Below, one piece after another: positions 8,923 to 17,606 of a DNA stretch of 64,000 bases. A program made the position numbers and the translations under genes. This DNA comes from Nonomuraea cavernae. Its GTDB lineage: Bacteria; Actinomycetota; Actinomycetes; Streptosporangiales; Streptosporangiaceae. The DNA is taken from assembly GCF_014646355.1 (NCBI RefSeq), contig NZ_BMNH01000022.1:62001-126000 (forward strand), written 5' to 3'. The first letter of the stretch is position 1. The number at the start of each line of letters is the position of its first letter. The notes under the pieces are model-generated. The model was not told where the DNA came from. It saw only the letters and a list, made by a program, of their open reading frames with translations, and did not search any database.

Positions 8923-10472
8923 GTCAAGGCCTGCTCCGGCAGGATGAGATCCGCCGCCTTCTCACCGATCATGACGGCCGGCGCGTGGGTGTGGCCGCGG
9001 TTGACCGTCGGCATGATCGACACGTCCACGACCCGGAGCCCCTCGACGCCGCGCACCCTCAGCGAGGGGTCGACGACCGACTCGGCGTCGGCGCCCATCC
9101 GGCAGGTGCCGACCGGGTGGTAGAGCGTCTCCCCTCTGTCGCGGATCCACTGCACGAACTCCTCGTCGCTCTCGGGGAACGTGTAGGGCGGCAGCGGACC
9201 GTCGGCGAAGGGCTTCATCGCGTCCGTGGCGAAGACCTGCTTGGCCGTCTTCAGCCCGGCGACCAGCCGCCGGACGTCGGCCTCCTCGGTCAGGTAGCCG
9301 GGGTCGATCACCACGTCGCGCCCGCTCAGCCCGACCCGGCCGCGGCTCTCCGGCTGCAGCAGCACGACGCCCACGGTCATCCCGTGGTCGGTGGGCGGCG
9401 TGAGCCCGTGGTCGATGAACGGTCCCGGCGCGAAGACCAGCTCGATGTCCGGCGCCGGCTCCTCCGGTGAGGTCCTGATGAACGCGACCGCCTCGCCGAC
9501 GTTCGTGGTGAGCATGCCGGAACGCGCCACGACGTAGCGCAGCAGGTTGCCCAGCGACTCGGCCTTGGTCAGCGTCACCGGCTGCTTGCACCGCACGAGC
9601 ACCCCGCTGGTGAGATGGTCCTGCAGGTTGCGGCCGACCGCCGGCAGCTCGTGCACGACCGGGACGCTCGCCTCGCGCAGCTCCTCGGCCGAGCCCACGC
9701 CCGAACGCAGCAGCAGGTACGGCGAGCCGATCGCGCCCGCCGACAGGATGACCTCGCGCCTGGCCCTGACCTTGGCACCTCCGTCGTGTTCGACGCCCGT
9801 GGCGCGCCGGCCGTCGAACAGCACCCGGTCGACGGTCGCGCCGGTGATCACCGTCAGGTTGGGCCGCTTCAGCGCGGGCCGCAGGTAGGCGTCGGCGGCG
9901 CTCCACCGGCGGCCGCGCCGCTGGGTGACGGGCGTGGGGCTGAAGCCCTCGTTGGACCGGCCGTTGAGCTCGGCCAGCCGTTGCATGCCCATCTCCTCGC
10001 AGGCCCTGAGGAAGGCGGCGGTGGTGACGTTGGGGCTGCGCAGCTCGGAGATGTACAGCGGCCCGGTGGAGCCGTACACGTCGCCTCGGTTGCTGCCGAC
10101 CCGGCGCTCGGCCTTGTTGAAGTACGGCAGGACCTCGTCGTAGGACCAGCCGGGCACGTCCCACTGGTCGTAGTCGCGCTGGCAGCCGCGCACCCACATC
10201 TGGGCGTTGAGCGAGGACGAGCCGCCGATCACCTTGCCGCGCGGCCAGTAGAGCTCCCTGTCCCCCATCTCGGCCTGCTTGGCGGTCGTGTAGTCCCAGT
10301 CGGCGTCGGTCTTGAACAGCTTGGCGAACCCGGCGGGCATCCGGATCTCCAGCTTGTCGTCCTGGCCGCCCGCCTCCACCAGCGCCACGGACACCCCTGG
10401 ATCGGCCGACAGCCTGTTGGCCAGCACGCATCCGGCCGACCCCGCCCCGACGATCACGTAGTCGTACTCCAT
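8919..10472 (-). CDS. GMC-family FAD oxidoreductase
   Basis: A glucose-methanol-choline family flavoenzyme of 517 residues that oxidises an alcohol to a carbonyl. The N-terminal FAD-binding motif is DYVIVGAGSAGCVLANRL, the second GMC signature is near RGKVIGGSSSLNAQMWVRG, and the C-terminus has YHPVGTCRMG followed by PTVNRGHTHAPAVMIGE, which carries the catalytic histidine region. GGGAGGGG precedes the ATG. It is the first gene of the unit leading to the P450 and hydrolase, divergent from an acyl-CoA ligase. Oxidation of a hydroxylated lipid or terpenoid alcohol fits the context; the substrate is unknown. Confidence 0.93.
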   Translation of the reverse strand: MEYDYVIVGAGSAGCVLANRLSADPGVSVALVEAGGQDDKLEIRMPAGFAKLFKTDADWDYTTAKQAEMGDRELYWPRGKVIGGSSSLNAQMWVRGCQRDYDQWDVPGWSYDEVLPYFNKAERRVGSNRGDVYGSTGPLYISELRSPNVTTAAFLRACEEMGMQRLAELNGRSNEGFSPTPVTQRRGRRWSAADAYLRPALKRPNLTVITGATVDRVLFDGRRATGVEHDGGAKVRARREVILSAGAIGSPYLLLRSGVGSAEELREASVPVVHELPAVGRNLQDHLTSGVLVRCKQPVTLTKAESLGNLLRYVVARSGMLTTNVGEAVAFIRTSPEEPAPDIELVFAPGPFIDHGLTPPTDHGMTVGVVLLQPESRGRVGLSGRDVVIDPGYLTEEADVRRLVAGLKTAKQVFATDAMKPFADGPLPPYTFPESDEEFVQWIRDRGETLYHPVGTCRMGADAESVVDPSLRVRGVEGLRVVDVSIMPTVNRGHTHAPAVMIGEKAADLILPEQALT

Positions 10473-10486
10473 GGCCCCTCCCAGGG

Positions 10487-10510
10487 GTAAGTAACTTGGT
10501 ACTTGCTTAC
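10487..10510. promoter_or_regulatory. candidate operator between GMC oxidoreductase and acyl-CoA ligase
   Basis: The minus strand reads GCAAGT-ACCA-AGTTAC inside a longer imperfect palindrome with outer GTAAG and CTTAC arms. It matches the site at 8907-8922 (GCAAGT-N4-AsTTAC) and lies in the divergent promoter region. Confidence 0.5.
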
Positions 10511-10610
10511 TCCACGTGGTGGGCCGCGTCCATATCTCGTTGTGGCTGGCGTCACCTACCGGCCGGTATGTTCATACTGCGAGGATTGCCACGGAAAGGG
10601 AGAACGCACC

Positions 10611-12146
10611 ATGCTCAACCTGTCGATCGTCCTGGAGGACAGCGCCCGCAAGGCCCCCGACAGGACCGCGGTCGTCTTCGGCGACCTGCGCCTGCCGTAC
10701 TCCATGATCGACACTGTGGCGCGGCAGGTCGCCGCCCTGCTGGTCTCGCGCGGCGTCGGCAAGGGCGACAAGGTGGCGCTGGCCTGTCCCAATGTGCCGT
10801 ACTTCCCGTTCGTCTACTTCGGCATCCTGAAGGCCGGGGCGACCGTGGTGCCGCTGAACGTGCTGTTGCAGGGCCGTGAGATCGCCTACCACCTGGACGA
10901 CAGCGACGCCAAGGCGCTCTTCTGCTTCGAGGGCACGCCCGAGCTGCCGCTCGGCGAGCGCGGCAGGGCCGGCTTCGAGGCCGCCGAGGGCTGCGAGCAC
11001 TTCTTCGTGCTGCCGGCCACCCCGCTGGCCACCGAGTCCGAGTACGGCGAGTCGTTCTGGGCGGCGATCGACGGGATGCCGGCGGAGTTCGAGACCGTGC
11101 AGACCGACCCCGACGACACCGCGGTGATCCTCTACACCTCCGGCACCACCGGCCAGCCCAAGGGCGCCGAGCTGAGCCACCAGAACATGCTGATGAACGC
11201 CGTGGTCTCGGACGAGATGTTCCCCAGGGCCGAGGGCGGCGACGTGTCGCTGGCGGTGCTGCCGCTGTTCCACTCCTTCGGGCAGACCACCGTCATGAAC
11301 AGCGGCTTCCGCCGGTGCTCCACCCTGGTGCTGATGCCGCGCTTCGAGCCGGGCGAGGCTCTGGAGCTGATGCGCAAGGAGGGCGTCACCCTGTTCGCCG
11401 GGGTGCCGACGATGTACTGGGCCATGCTGACGAAGATCCACGCGGAGGGCGCGGAGGTGCCGCGCTCCCTGCGGGTCGCGGTCGCGGGCGGCGCCTCGTC
11501 GCCGGTCGAGGTGCTGCGGGACTTCGAGGAGACGTTCGGCATCGGCATCCTCGAGGGCTACGGCCTGTCGGAGACCTCTCCCGTGGCCAGCTTCAACCAG
11601 CTCGGCCGGCCCACCAAGCCCGGCACGATCGGCACCCCCATCTGGGGCGTGGAGATGAAGCTGATCGACAGTGACTGGAAGACGATCGACGGCGAGGGGC
11701 CCGGCGAGATCGCGGTCCGCGGCCACAACGTCATGAAGGGCTACTACGGGCGGCCGGAGGCCACGGCCGAGGTCATGCGCGACGGCTGGTTCCGCACCGG
11801 CGACATCGCCACCCGCGACGAGGACGGCTACTACGCGATCGTCGACCGGGCCAAGGACATGATCATTCGCGGCGGGTTCAACGTGTACCCGCGGGAGATC
11901 GAGGAGGTGCTGATGACGCACGAGGCGGTCTCGCTCGCCGCGGTCGTCGGCGTGTCGCACGACTCCCACGGCGAGGAGATCAAGGCGTACGTCATCCGCA
12001 CGCCGGGCGCGACGCTCACCGAGCAGGAGCTGATCGGCTGGGCCCGGGAGAACATGGCGGCCTACAAGTATCCGCGCGTCGTGGAGTTCCGCGACGCCCT
12101 GCCCATGACCGCCACGGGCAAGATCCTCAAGCGCGAGCTTCGCTGA
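10611..12146 (+). CDS. acyl-CoA synthetase (AMP-forming)
   Basis: An adenylate-forming ligase of 511 residues that activates a carboxylic acid to its CoA thioester. The P-loop motif is YTSGTTGQPKG at about 175-185, followed by the family motif YGLSETSP, the hinge region YYAIVDRAKDMIIRGG, and a C-terminal TATGKILKREL with the catalytic lysine. The ATG follows AAGGGAG. It is divergent from the GMC unit and shares the operator-like region with it. A long-chain or branched acyl substrate is plausible. A strong hairpin follows the gene. Confidence 0.93.
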   Translation: MLNLSIVLEDSARKAPDRTAVVFGDLRLPYSMIDTVARQVAALLVSRGVGKGDKVALACPNVPYFPFVYFGILKAGATVVPLNVLLQGREIAYHLDDSDAKALFCFEGTPELPLGERGRAGFEAAEGCEHFFVLPATPLATESEYGESFWAAIDGMPAEFETVQTDPDDTAVILYTSGTTGQPKGAELSHQNMLMNAVVSDEMFPRAEGGDVSLAVLPLFHSFGQTTVMNSGFRRCSTLVLMPRFEPGEALELMRKEGVTLFAGVPTMYWAMLTKIHAEGAEVPRSLRVAVAGGASSPVEVLRDFEETFGIGILEGYGLSETSPVASFNQLGRPTKPGTIGTPIWGVEMKLIDSDWKTIDGEGPGEIAVRGHNVMKGYYGRPEATAEVMRDGWFRTGDIATRDEDGYYAIVDRAKDMIIRGGFNVYPREIEEVLMTHEAVSLAAVVGVSHDSHGEEIKAYVIRTPGATLTEQELIGWARENMAAYKYPRVVEFRDALPMTATGKILKRELR

Positions 12147-12152
12147 CCCGCC

Positions 12153-12190
12153 GTCACGGGTGAGGGGCCGCGAGACCCCTCACCCGTGAC
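12153..12190. terminator. bidirectional terminator hairpin
   Basis: Perfect 15-bp stem (12153-12167 with 12176-12190) and an 8-nt loop between the convergent acyl-CoA ligase and methyltransferase genes. There is no U-tract, as is common in high-GC actinobacteria. Confidence 0.8.
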
Positions 12191-12192
12191 CG

Positions 12193-13452
12193 TCAGGGCC
12201 AGTCGCGCGACGGGCGCAGCGGGACACCCGAGTGGCCCGCGTCGTCCAGCTTGACGCCGAGGACCTGGTGCAGCTGCACCTTGTTGCGCTCGAAGCCGAC
12301 GATGCAGCCCGCCATGTACAGCGCCCACACCCGGGCGGTGCCCATGCCGACCTCCTGCACCGCGTCCTCCCAGGTGGCGTCGAGGTTGGCGCACCAGTGG
12401 CGGAGCGTCTCGGCGTAGTGCTCGCGGAGGTTCTCCTCGTGGCGGATCTCGAAGCCGAGGTCCTCCATCTGCCTGATCAGGTGGCCCACCGACTCCAGCT
12501 CCCCGTCGGGGAAGACGTAGCGGTTGATGAAACCGCCCTTGTTGAACGTCTTCTCCGTGCCGGTCGGCCGGGTGATGCAGTGGTTGAGCAGCCGGCCGCC
12601 CGGCTTGAGCTTGCCGTACAGGAACGCGAAGTAGGACGACAGGTTGGCCGCGCCGATGTGCTCGGTCAGGCCGATGGAGCTCACCGCGTCGAAACCGGTC
12701 TCGGTGACGTCGCGGTAGTCCATGAACCGGACCTCGGCGAGGTCCTGCAGCCCCGCCTCGGCGATGGCCTTCTGCGCCCACTCGGCCTGCTGCCTGCTGA
12801 GCGTGACCCCGAGGACCTGGACGCCGTAGTGCTCGGCCGCGTGCAGCGCCATGCCGCCCCAGCCGCAGCCCACGTCGAGCAGCCGCATCCCCGGTTTCAG
12901 GCCCAGCTTGCGGGCCACCAGGTCGAACTTGGCGAACTGGGCCTCCTCAAGGGAGGCGTCCTCGGACGGGAAGACCGCGCAGGTGTAGGCCATGGACGGG
13001 CCGAGCACCCACGCGTAGAAGCGGTTGGACACGTCGTAGTGGTGGTGGATGACCTCGGCGTCACGCTGCTTGGCGTGCCGCGAGCCCATCCGGGCCAGCA
13101 TGCTCTGCCGCATCTCCTGCGGAGGCGGCGGCACCCGCATGAGCAGTGGCTTCATCCCGAGCGAGCGGACCGCGGCGAGTTTCTCGGCCGTGGAGAGGTC
13201 GTTGGTGGTGATGTTCCACATGCGGTCGAGCAGGGTGTACATGTCGCCGTGGATGTCGATGTGACCCGACACGTAGGCCCTGGCGAGACCGAGCTCACCG
13301 GGCGCCTGCGCGAGATAGGCCACCGCGATCGGAGACTTCACTTCCAGGCAGACGTCCGCCCCGTCGGGACCTGCCTTGCTGCCGTCGTATGCCATGAACG
13401 CGATGTTCGCCTCAGGGCCGACGATCTTCTCAAAGATGGATGCCAGTGCCAT
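12193..13452 (-). CDS. tmsB: SAM-dependent fatty acyl methyltransferase of 10-methyl fatty acid synthesis
   Basis: A cyclopropane-fatty-acid-synthase family enzyme of 419 residues. It has HHHYDVSNRFY at about 136-146, the SAM-binding LLDVGCGWGG at about 191-200, and the downstream GLTEHIG segment typical of the family. It methylates the double bond of phospholipid-bound oleate-type chains. Because it follows a DHCR24-like flavoprotein by 3 nt, the product is probably the 10-methylene intermediate of tuberculostearic-type acid rather than a cyclopropane (family knowledge plus context). 10-methyl acids are common in Streptosporangiales membranes. Confidence 0.85.
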   Translation of the reverse strand: MALASIFEKIVGPEANIAFMAYDGSKAGPDGADVCLEVKSPIAVAYLAQAPGELGLARAYVSGHIDIHGDMYTLLDRMWNITTNDLSTAEKLAAVRSLGMKPLLMRVPPPPQEMRQSMLARMGSRHAKQRDAEVIHHHYDVSNRFYAWVLGPSMAYTCAVFPSEDASLEEAQFAKFDLVARKLGLKPGMRLLDVGCGWGGMALHAAEHYGVQVLGVTLSRQQAEWAQKAIAEAGLQDLAEVRFMDYRDVTETGFDAVSSIGLTEHIGAANLSSYFAFLYGKLKPGGRLLNHCITRPTGTEKTFNKGGFINRYVFPDGELESVGHLIRQMEDLGFEIRHEENLREHYAETLRHWCANLDATWEDAVQEVGMGTARVWALYMAGCIVGFERNKVQLHQVLGVKLDDAGHSGVPLRPSRDWP

Positions 13453-13455
13453 CTG

Positions 13456-14817
13456 TCACCTTCCCCGCACACACTTGTCGTACAGGTCCAGCAGGCGACC
13501 GCTCGGGTCGTATTCCCGCTTGACCGGCCAGTAGGCATCGCCGTTGTAGAGCCGCCAGAACTGCTCACGGGCGTAGAAGGAGGTCGAGTAGAGGGACTTG
13601 TGCCCGTCGAGCGCGTGCACAGAGTTCTCGATGAGCCGGTTGTAGTAGCCGTCGAACTGTCCCCGTGGCAACGGCACCATGCCCCAGAAGCCGAAGTTCA
13701 CGTACAGCTTGCCCGGTTCCAGTGGATAGAGCGGCCAGCGCGAGGAGGACCGCAGCGGGCACATCCACACCGGCGTCATGCCGACCTTGTCATGGAAGAA
13801 TTCGAGGAACTCGGCCCCTCTCTCGACCGGCGTCTCGACGTCCTGGATGACCGACTCCTGCACGGGCTGACCGCGCCACCGGTCGATCCGGGCGGTCAGG
13901 CCGTACTTACGGTCGAGCGAGACGAGCTTGCGGTAGACGTCGGACCGCATCCAGCGGCGCGGCATCAGCGAACGCACCACCGGCTGCTGCACGCCGAAGG
14001 CGCGCGAGCACCAGAACCAGTCGGTGTCCCAGCGCCACAGGTAGTCGCGGACCGTCAGCCAGTCGCGGTTGCGCTGGGTGATCGACTGGTAGTAGATCCG
14101 CATGCCGGTGTAGTCGGAGACGTAGGGAGCGCGCTCGGCGAAACGGCCGACCGTGATGTACATCTCCTGCGGGCCGAAGTAGACGCCGTCGACGAAGTCG
14201 ACCGGCTCGCCGTCGTGCTCCATGCCGTCGCAGATCTCCTGCATGGCCAGCATGCACTTGTCGGCGTCGGTGAACTTCACGTGGGTGAGCCGGACGTACG
14301 GCTGGACCTGTCTGAGCTTGATCCTGATGCGCAGCGCGTAGCCGAGCGTGCCGTAGGAGTTGGGGAACGCCCGGAACAGGTCGCGGTGCTCGTTGTCGTC
14401 GCGGGCCACGATGACGCGGCCGTCGCCGGTGAGGATCTCGAGCTCCTCGACCGACTCGTGCGGCAGGCCGTCGCGGAAGCTGGTCGACTCGATGCCGAGC
14501 CCGGTCACGGCCCCGCCCAGCGTGATGGTCTTGAGCTGTGGGACGACGTACGGCATGAGCCCGTGCGGCAGGGTGGCGTCCACCAGGTGCTCGTAGGTGG
14601 TCATCCCCTGGACCTCGGCGGTCATGGCGACGGGGTCGACGCTGATCACCTCGGCGAGGTCGCGCGCCGACAGCTTGGCCGTCTTGCCCTGGTCACGGAA
14701 CCTGAAGAGGTTGGACGTGGCCTTGGCCAGCCGAGGCGCGGCATCGCCGGGGATCTCCGCGTAGGACCGCCGGATCTCCTCTACTGCCCGTCGGTGTGTC
14801 GACATCGTCGTCGTCAC
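13456..14817 (-). CDS. tmsA: FAD-dependent reductase of 10-methyl fatty acid synthesis
   Basis: A DHCR24-like FAD/PCMH-type flavoprotein of 453 residues, similar to mycobacterial Rv0449c and TmsA/BfaA proteins. The FAD-binding region includes the LGGAVTGLGIES segment and the following EELEILTGDG. It would reduce the 10-methylene chain made by the next gene to the 10-methyl product with NADPH. The GTG start at 14817 is chosen because AAAGGGGG lies 8 nt upstream; an ATG at 14805 has no such site. The 118 bp upstream hold its promoter region. Confidence 0.85.
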   Translation of the reverse strand: MTTTMSTHRRAVEEIRRSYAEIPGDAAPRLAKATSNLFRFRDQGKTAKLSARDLAEVISVDPVAMTAEVQGMTTYEHLVDATLPHGLMPYVVPQLKTITLGGAVTGLGIESTSFRDGLPHESVEELEILTGDGRVIVARDDNEHRDLFRAFPNSYGTLGYALRIRIKLRQVQPYVRLTHVKFTDADKCMLAMQEICDGMEHDGEPVDFVDGVYFGPQEMYITVGRFAERAPYVSDYTGMRIYYQSITQRNRDWLTVRDYLWRWDTDWFWCSRAFGVQQPVVRSLMPRRWMRSDVYRKLVSLDRKYGLTARIDRWRGQPVQESVIQDVETPVERGAEFLEFFHDKVGMTPVWMCPLRSSSRWPLYPLEPGKLYVNFGFWGMVPLPRGQFDGYYNRLIENSVHALDGHKSLYSTSFYAREQFWRLYNGDAYWPVKREYDPSGRLLDLYDKCVRGR

Positions 14818-14935
14818 CTGCGGCACCCCCTTTGAGCTGGTAGAGATCGTCCGTAGAAACGTATCTCCCGGGGCTGACATCGAACAGAGCGGGGTCGTTA
14901 AAGACACGAAAACTTCGCGGTTCGCGGTGGGACCG

Positions 14936-15919
14936 TTACGAAGGAGCCGAATCGGCGGGTTTCCGGCGCACGACGGGTGAGACGGAGTTCAGCACGTTGG
15001 CCACCTCACGACCGTCCAGAGCGGCGCCGAGGTTGTCCAGCGTGGCCGCCAGCAGGCGTCCGGTGGACTCCGGCGTCACCCCGGCGGCGTGCGGCGACAG
15101 CAGCACCCCGGCCACCTCGCGCAACGGGTCGCCGGCCGGCAGCGGCTCGGTCTCGAACACGTCGAGCGCCGCGCCGCCGAGCCGGCCCGCACGCAGCGCG
15201 GCGACCAGCGCGGCCTGGTCCACCACGCCGCCCCGCGCGGCGTTGACCAGCAGCGCGCCCGGCTTCATCCGGGCCGGGTCGATCAGACCGCGCGTCTCGT
15301 CGCTCAGCGCGATCACCACGACCAGCACGTCGGAGGTCGCCACGAGCGTCTCCAGATCGGTGTGGCCGGGCTCGTCGCGGGGGGTGCGCGTCCAGTAGGA
15401 CACCTGGCAGCCGAACGCGCGGAACAGCCGGGCGCAGGAGACGCCGATCGGCCCGAACCCGACGATGCCCACCCGCTGCCCGTGCAGCTCGCGCGGCTGG
15501 AGCCCCTGCTGCGGCCACTCCCCCGCGCGGACCGCGGCGTCGGCGGCGGCGAGCCGGCGGGTCAGCGACAGCGCGGCGGCCACGCACCACTCCGACACCG
15601 CGACGGCGCTGACGCCCGCGGTGTTGGCCAGCGGGACCCCGGCGGCGGTCAGCGCGGTCAGGTCGTGGCCGTCGACACCGACCGACGGCTGCTGGACGAA
15701 GGCCAGCCGGGGCGCGGCCGCGACCGCCTCGGCGTCGAGCGCGAGCAGGCCCGTCCAGTCGCCCAGCACGATCTCCGCGTCGGGCAGGGCGTCGAGCAGC
15801 GCGGCCCGCTCGCGGGCGGCGGGCACCCGCACGTCCACCCGGTCGCCCAGCGGGGCGAGCAGGCTGCGCAGCACCTCCTCGGGAAGGGGCGGGAGGGCAA
15901 GGAGGTTCCAGGGTGTCAT
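14936..15919 (-). CDS. D-isomer-specific 2-hydroxyacid dehydrogenase
   Basis: An NAD(P)-dependent 2-hydroxyacid dehydrogenase of 327 residues. The Rossmann motif is VGIVGFGPIG near 150-159; the catalytic residues are Arg229 (NAARGG), Glu256 (DVFETEP) and His277 (LSPHAAG). It interconverts a 2-keto acid and a D-2-hydroxy acid, or acts on a phosphoglycerate-like substrate; the specific substrate cannot be read. Its ATG overlaps the kinase TGA (ATGA), so the two are translationally coupled. Confidence 0.93.
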   Translation of the reverse strand: MTPWNLLALPPLPEEVLRSLLAPLGDRVDVRVPAARERAALLDALPDAEIVLGDWTGLLALDAEAVAAAPRLAFVQQPSVGVDGHDLTALTAAGVPLANTAGVSAVAVSEWCVAAALSLTRRLAAADAAVRAGEWPQQGLQPRELHGQRVGIVGFGPIGVSCARLFRAFGCQVSYWTRTPRDEPGHTDLETLVATSDVLVVVIALSDETRGLIDPARMKPGALLVNAARGGVVDQAALVAALRAGRLGGAALDVFETEPLPAGDPLREVAGVLLSPHAAGVTPESTGRLLAATLDNLGAALDGREVANVLNSVSPVVRRKPADSAPS

Positions 15920-17460
15920 CCGCCCACCGTAAAGCTGCCGATCACCTGCCGCATCAGCCGGGTCTCGCGGTTCCAGTGGGCCTCGGCGACCGTCCAGCTG
16001 AGCATGTACGCCGTGTCGCCGGCCACGAGGGCGCGCCGTACCTCGCGGTAGCGCGCGCCCGGGGTGGCCCACGGCGCGCTCCCCTGCGCGCCGGCCGTGT
16101 AGGCGAACTCCCATTCCACCGCCCGCGTGCCACGGTGGGCGACCACCCTGCGGCCCAGGACCTCCAGGTCGGTGGTGTTCTCCCGGAGCACCTCCTCGGC
16201 GTCCCTGATGATCTGGTAGGCGTCGACGTTGGCGTAGATGGCCTCGACGCCCAGGTGCGCGGTCCCGTTGCGGCGCGTCCACTCGGTGTAGGCCTCCGCG
16301 CGTGCGCCCCGCCAGCCGGTGGGGCGCACGATCGACCAGCCGTCGGGCGAGTTCCAGGCACGCACGGCCGGCACGAACCTGGACGGCGTCGGTGTCGGCG
16401 TCGCGCTGGGCGTGGGCGTCGCGGTGGGGGTGGGCGTGGTGGTCCGCGGGGTGGCGGGCAGCGGGCTGGTCGCGGCGCGCCCGGCGAGGCGCGGGGTGCC
16501 CTCGGCGGGCGTGGCGGTCTGGAGGTAGACGACGGCGCCGCCGGCGACCAGGAGCACGGCCGTCAGCGCGACCGCGAGGAGGGCCCGGCCGGCCCGCCGC
16601 GGGCCGGCCTCCTCCACATCGCGGTCGGCGCCGGCGGGCCTGCTGGCGGCGATCTCGGCGAGCAGCCGGTCGGCCTCCTCGGCGCTCACCCGGTCCTCCG
16701 GCTCCTTGCGCAGCAGGCCCTTCAGGATCGGGTGCATGATCGGGGGGATCCGACGGTAGTCGGGCTCGTCGTTGAGCAGCGCGTTGAGGGTGGCCATGGG
16801 CTCGCCTCGTTCGAAGGGCGAGCGGCCCACGAGGGTGGCGTAGAGCGTGGCGCCCAGCGACCACAGGTCGGAGGCCGGGCCCGCCTCGGCGGCGCGGACC
16901 CGTTCGGGGGCCAGGAAGCTCGGCGACCCGGTGACCATGCCGGTCTGGGTGAGCGAGGCGTCGCCCTCGGCCGTGGCGATGCCGAAGTCGGTGAGCACGG
17001 CCCTGCCGTCGTCGGCGAGCAGGATGTTGCTCGGCTTGACGTCGCGGTGCAGGATGCCGGCCTCGTGGGCGGCGCACAGCGCGGACAGCACCTGCCTGCC
17101 CACGTCGGCCGCCTGCCGTACGGGCAGGGCTCCGCTCGTGGCGACGACCTCCTCGACAGAGGGGTGGCGGACCAGCTCCATGATGATCCAGGGGCGGCCG
17201 TCCTCCTCCACGACGTCGTAGATCGCGACGACCGACGGGTGGTTCAGCCGGGCCGCCGTCCGGGCCTCGCGGGCCGTACGGAGCAGCTGGCGCTCCTGGT
17301 CGGCGCGCGGCAGCCCCTCCGGGAGGAGCACCTCCTTGACCGCGATCTGCCGGTTGAGCAGCGTGTCGCGGCCTTCCCAGACCACCCCCATGCCGCCGCG
17401 GCCCAGCTCGCGCAGTAACTGGTAGCGCCTGGCGATCAGCGGCGTACTATCCGAAACCAT
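15916..17460 (-). CDS. PknB-type Ser/Thr protein kinase with extracytoplasmic domain
   Basis: A receptor-like kinase of 514 residues. The glycine loop is ELGRGGMGVVWEG, the catalytic lysine is Lys42, HRDVKPSN begins at about 138 and DFG is at 158-160. A transmembrane helix at about 293-313 is followed by a Thr/Pro-rich linker and an extracytoplasmic domain of about 150 residues (from about VRAWNSPDGWSIVRPTGWRG) of unknown ligand. It does not carry PASTA repeats. It overlaps the downstream dehydrogenase by four bases, so the two proteins may act together. Confidence 0.95.
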   Translation of the reverse strand: MVSDSTPLIARRYQLLRELGRGGMGVVWEGRDTLLNRQIAVKEVLLPEGLPRADQERQLLRTAREARTAARLNHPSVVAIYDVVEEDGRPWIIMELVRHPSVEEVVATSGALPVRQAADVGRQVLSALCAAHEAGILHRDVKPSNILLADDGRAVLTDFGIATAEGDASLTQTGMVTGSPSFLAPERVRAAEAGPASDLWSLGATLYATLVGRSPFERGEPMATLNALLNDEPDYRRIPPIMHPILKGLLRKEPEDRVSAEEADRLLAEIAASRPAGADRDVEEAGPRRAGRALLAVALTAVLLVAGGAVVYLQTATPAEGTPRLAGRAATSPLPATPRTTTPTPTATPTPSATPTPTPSRFVPAVRAWNSPDGWSIVRPTGWRGARAEAYTEWTRRNGTAHLGVEAIYANVDAYQIIRDAEEVLRENTTDLEVLGRRVVAHRGTRAVEWEFAYTAGAQGSAPWATPGARYREVRRALVAGDTAYMLSWTVAEAHWNRETRLMRQVIGSFTVGG

Positions 17461-17606
17461 GTCCTACCCCTGTAGACCACCCGATCAGTGGGCAAGTTTC
17501 CCATACCTCTCCCCGCTTCGCGGGAAGGTCGGAGACGCTGCTTGCCACAGCTCACCGAATGTTGTTCTACTGAGGCTGGTTGAACGTCCGAGTCGAGGAG
17601 TCACAG

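Noticed and set aside
14936-17077. A 713-codon minus-strand ORF spanning the dehydrogenase and the kinase gene
   Set aside because: Only its last 327 codons are the dehydrogenase; the first part is a GC-rich shadow of the kinase in another frame.
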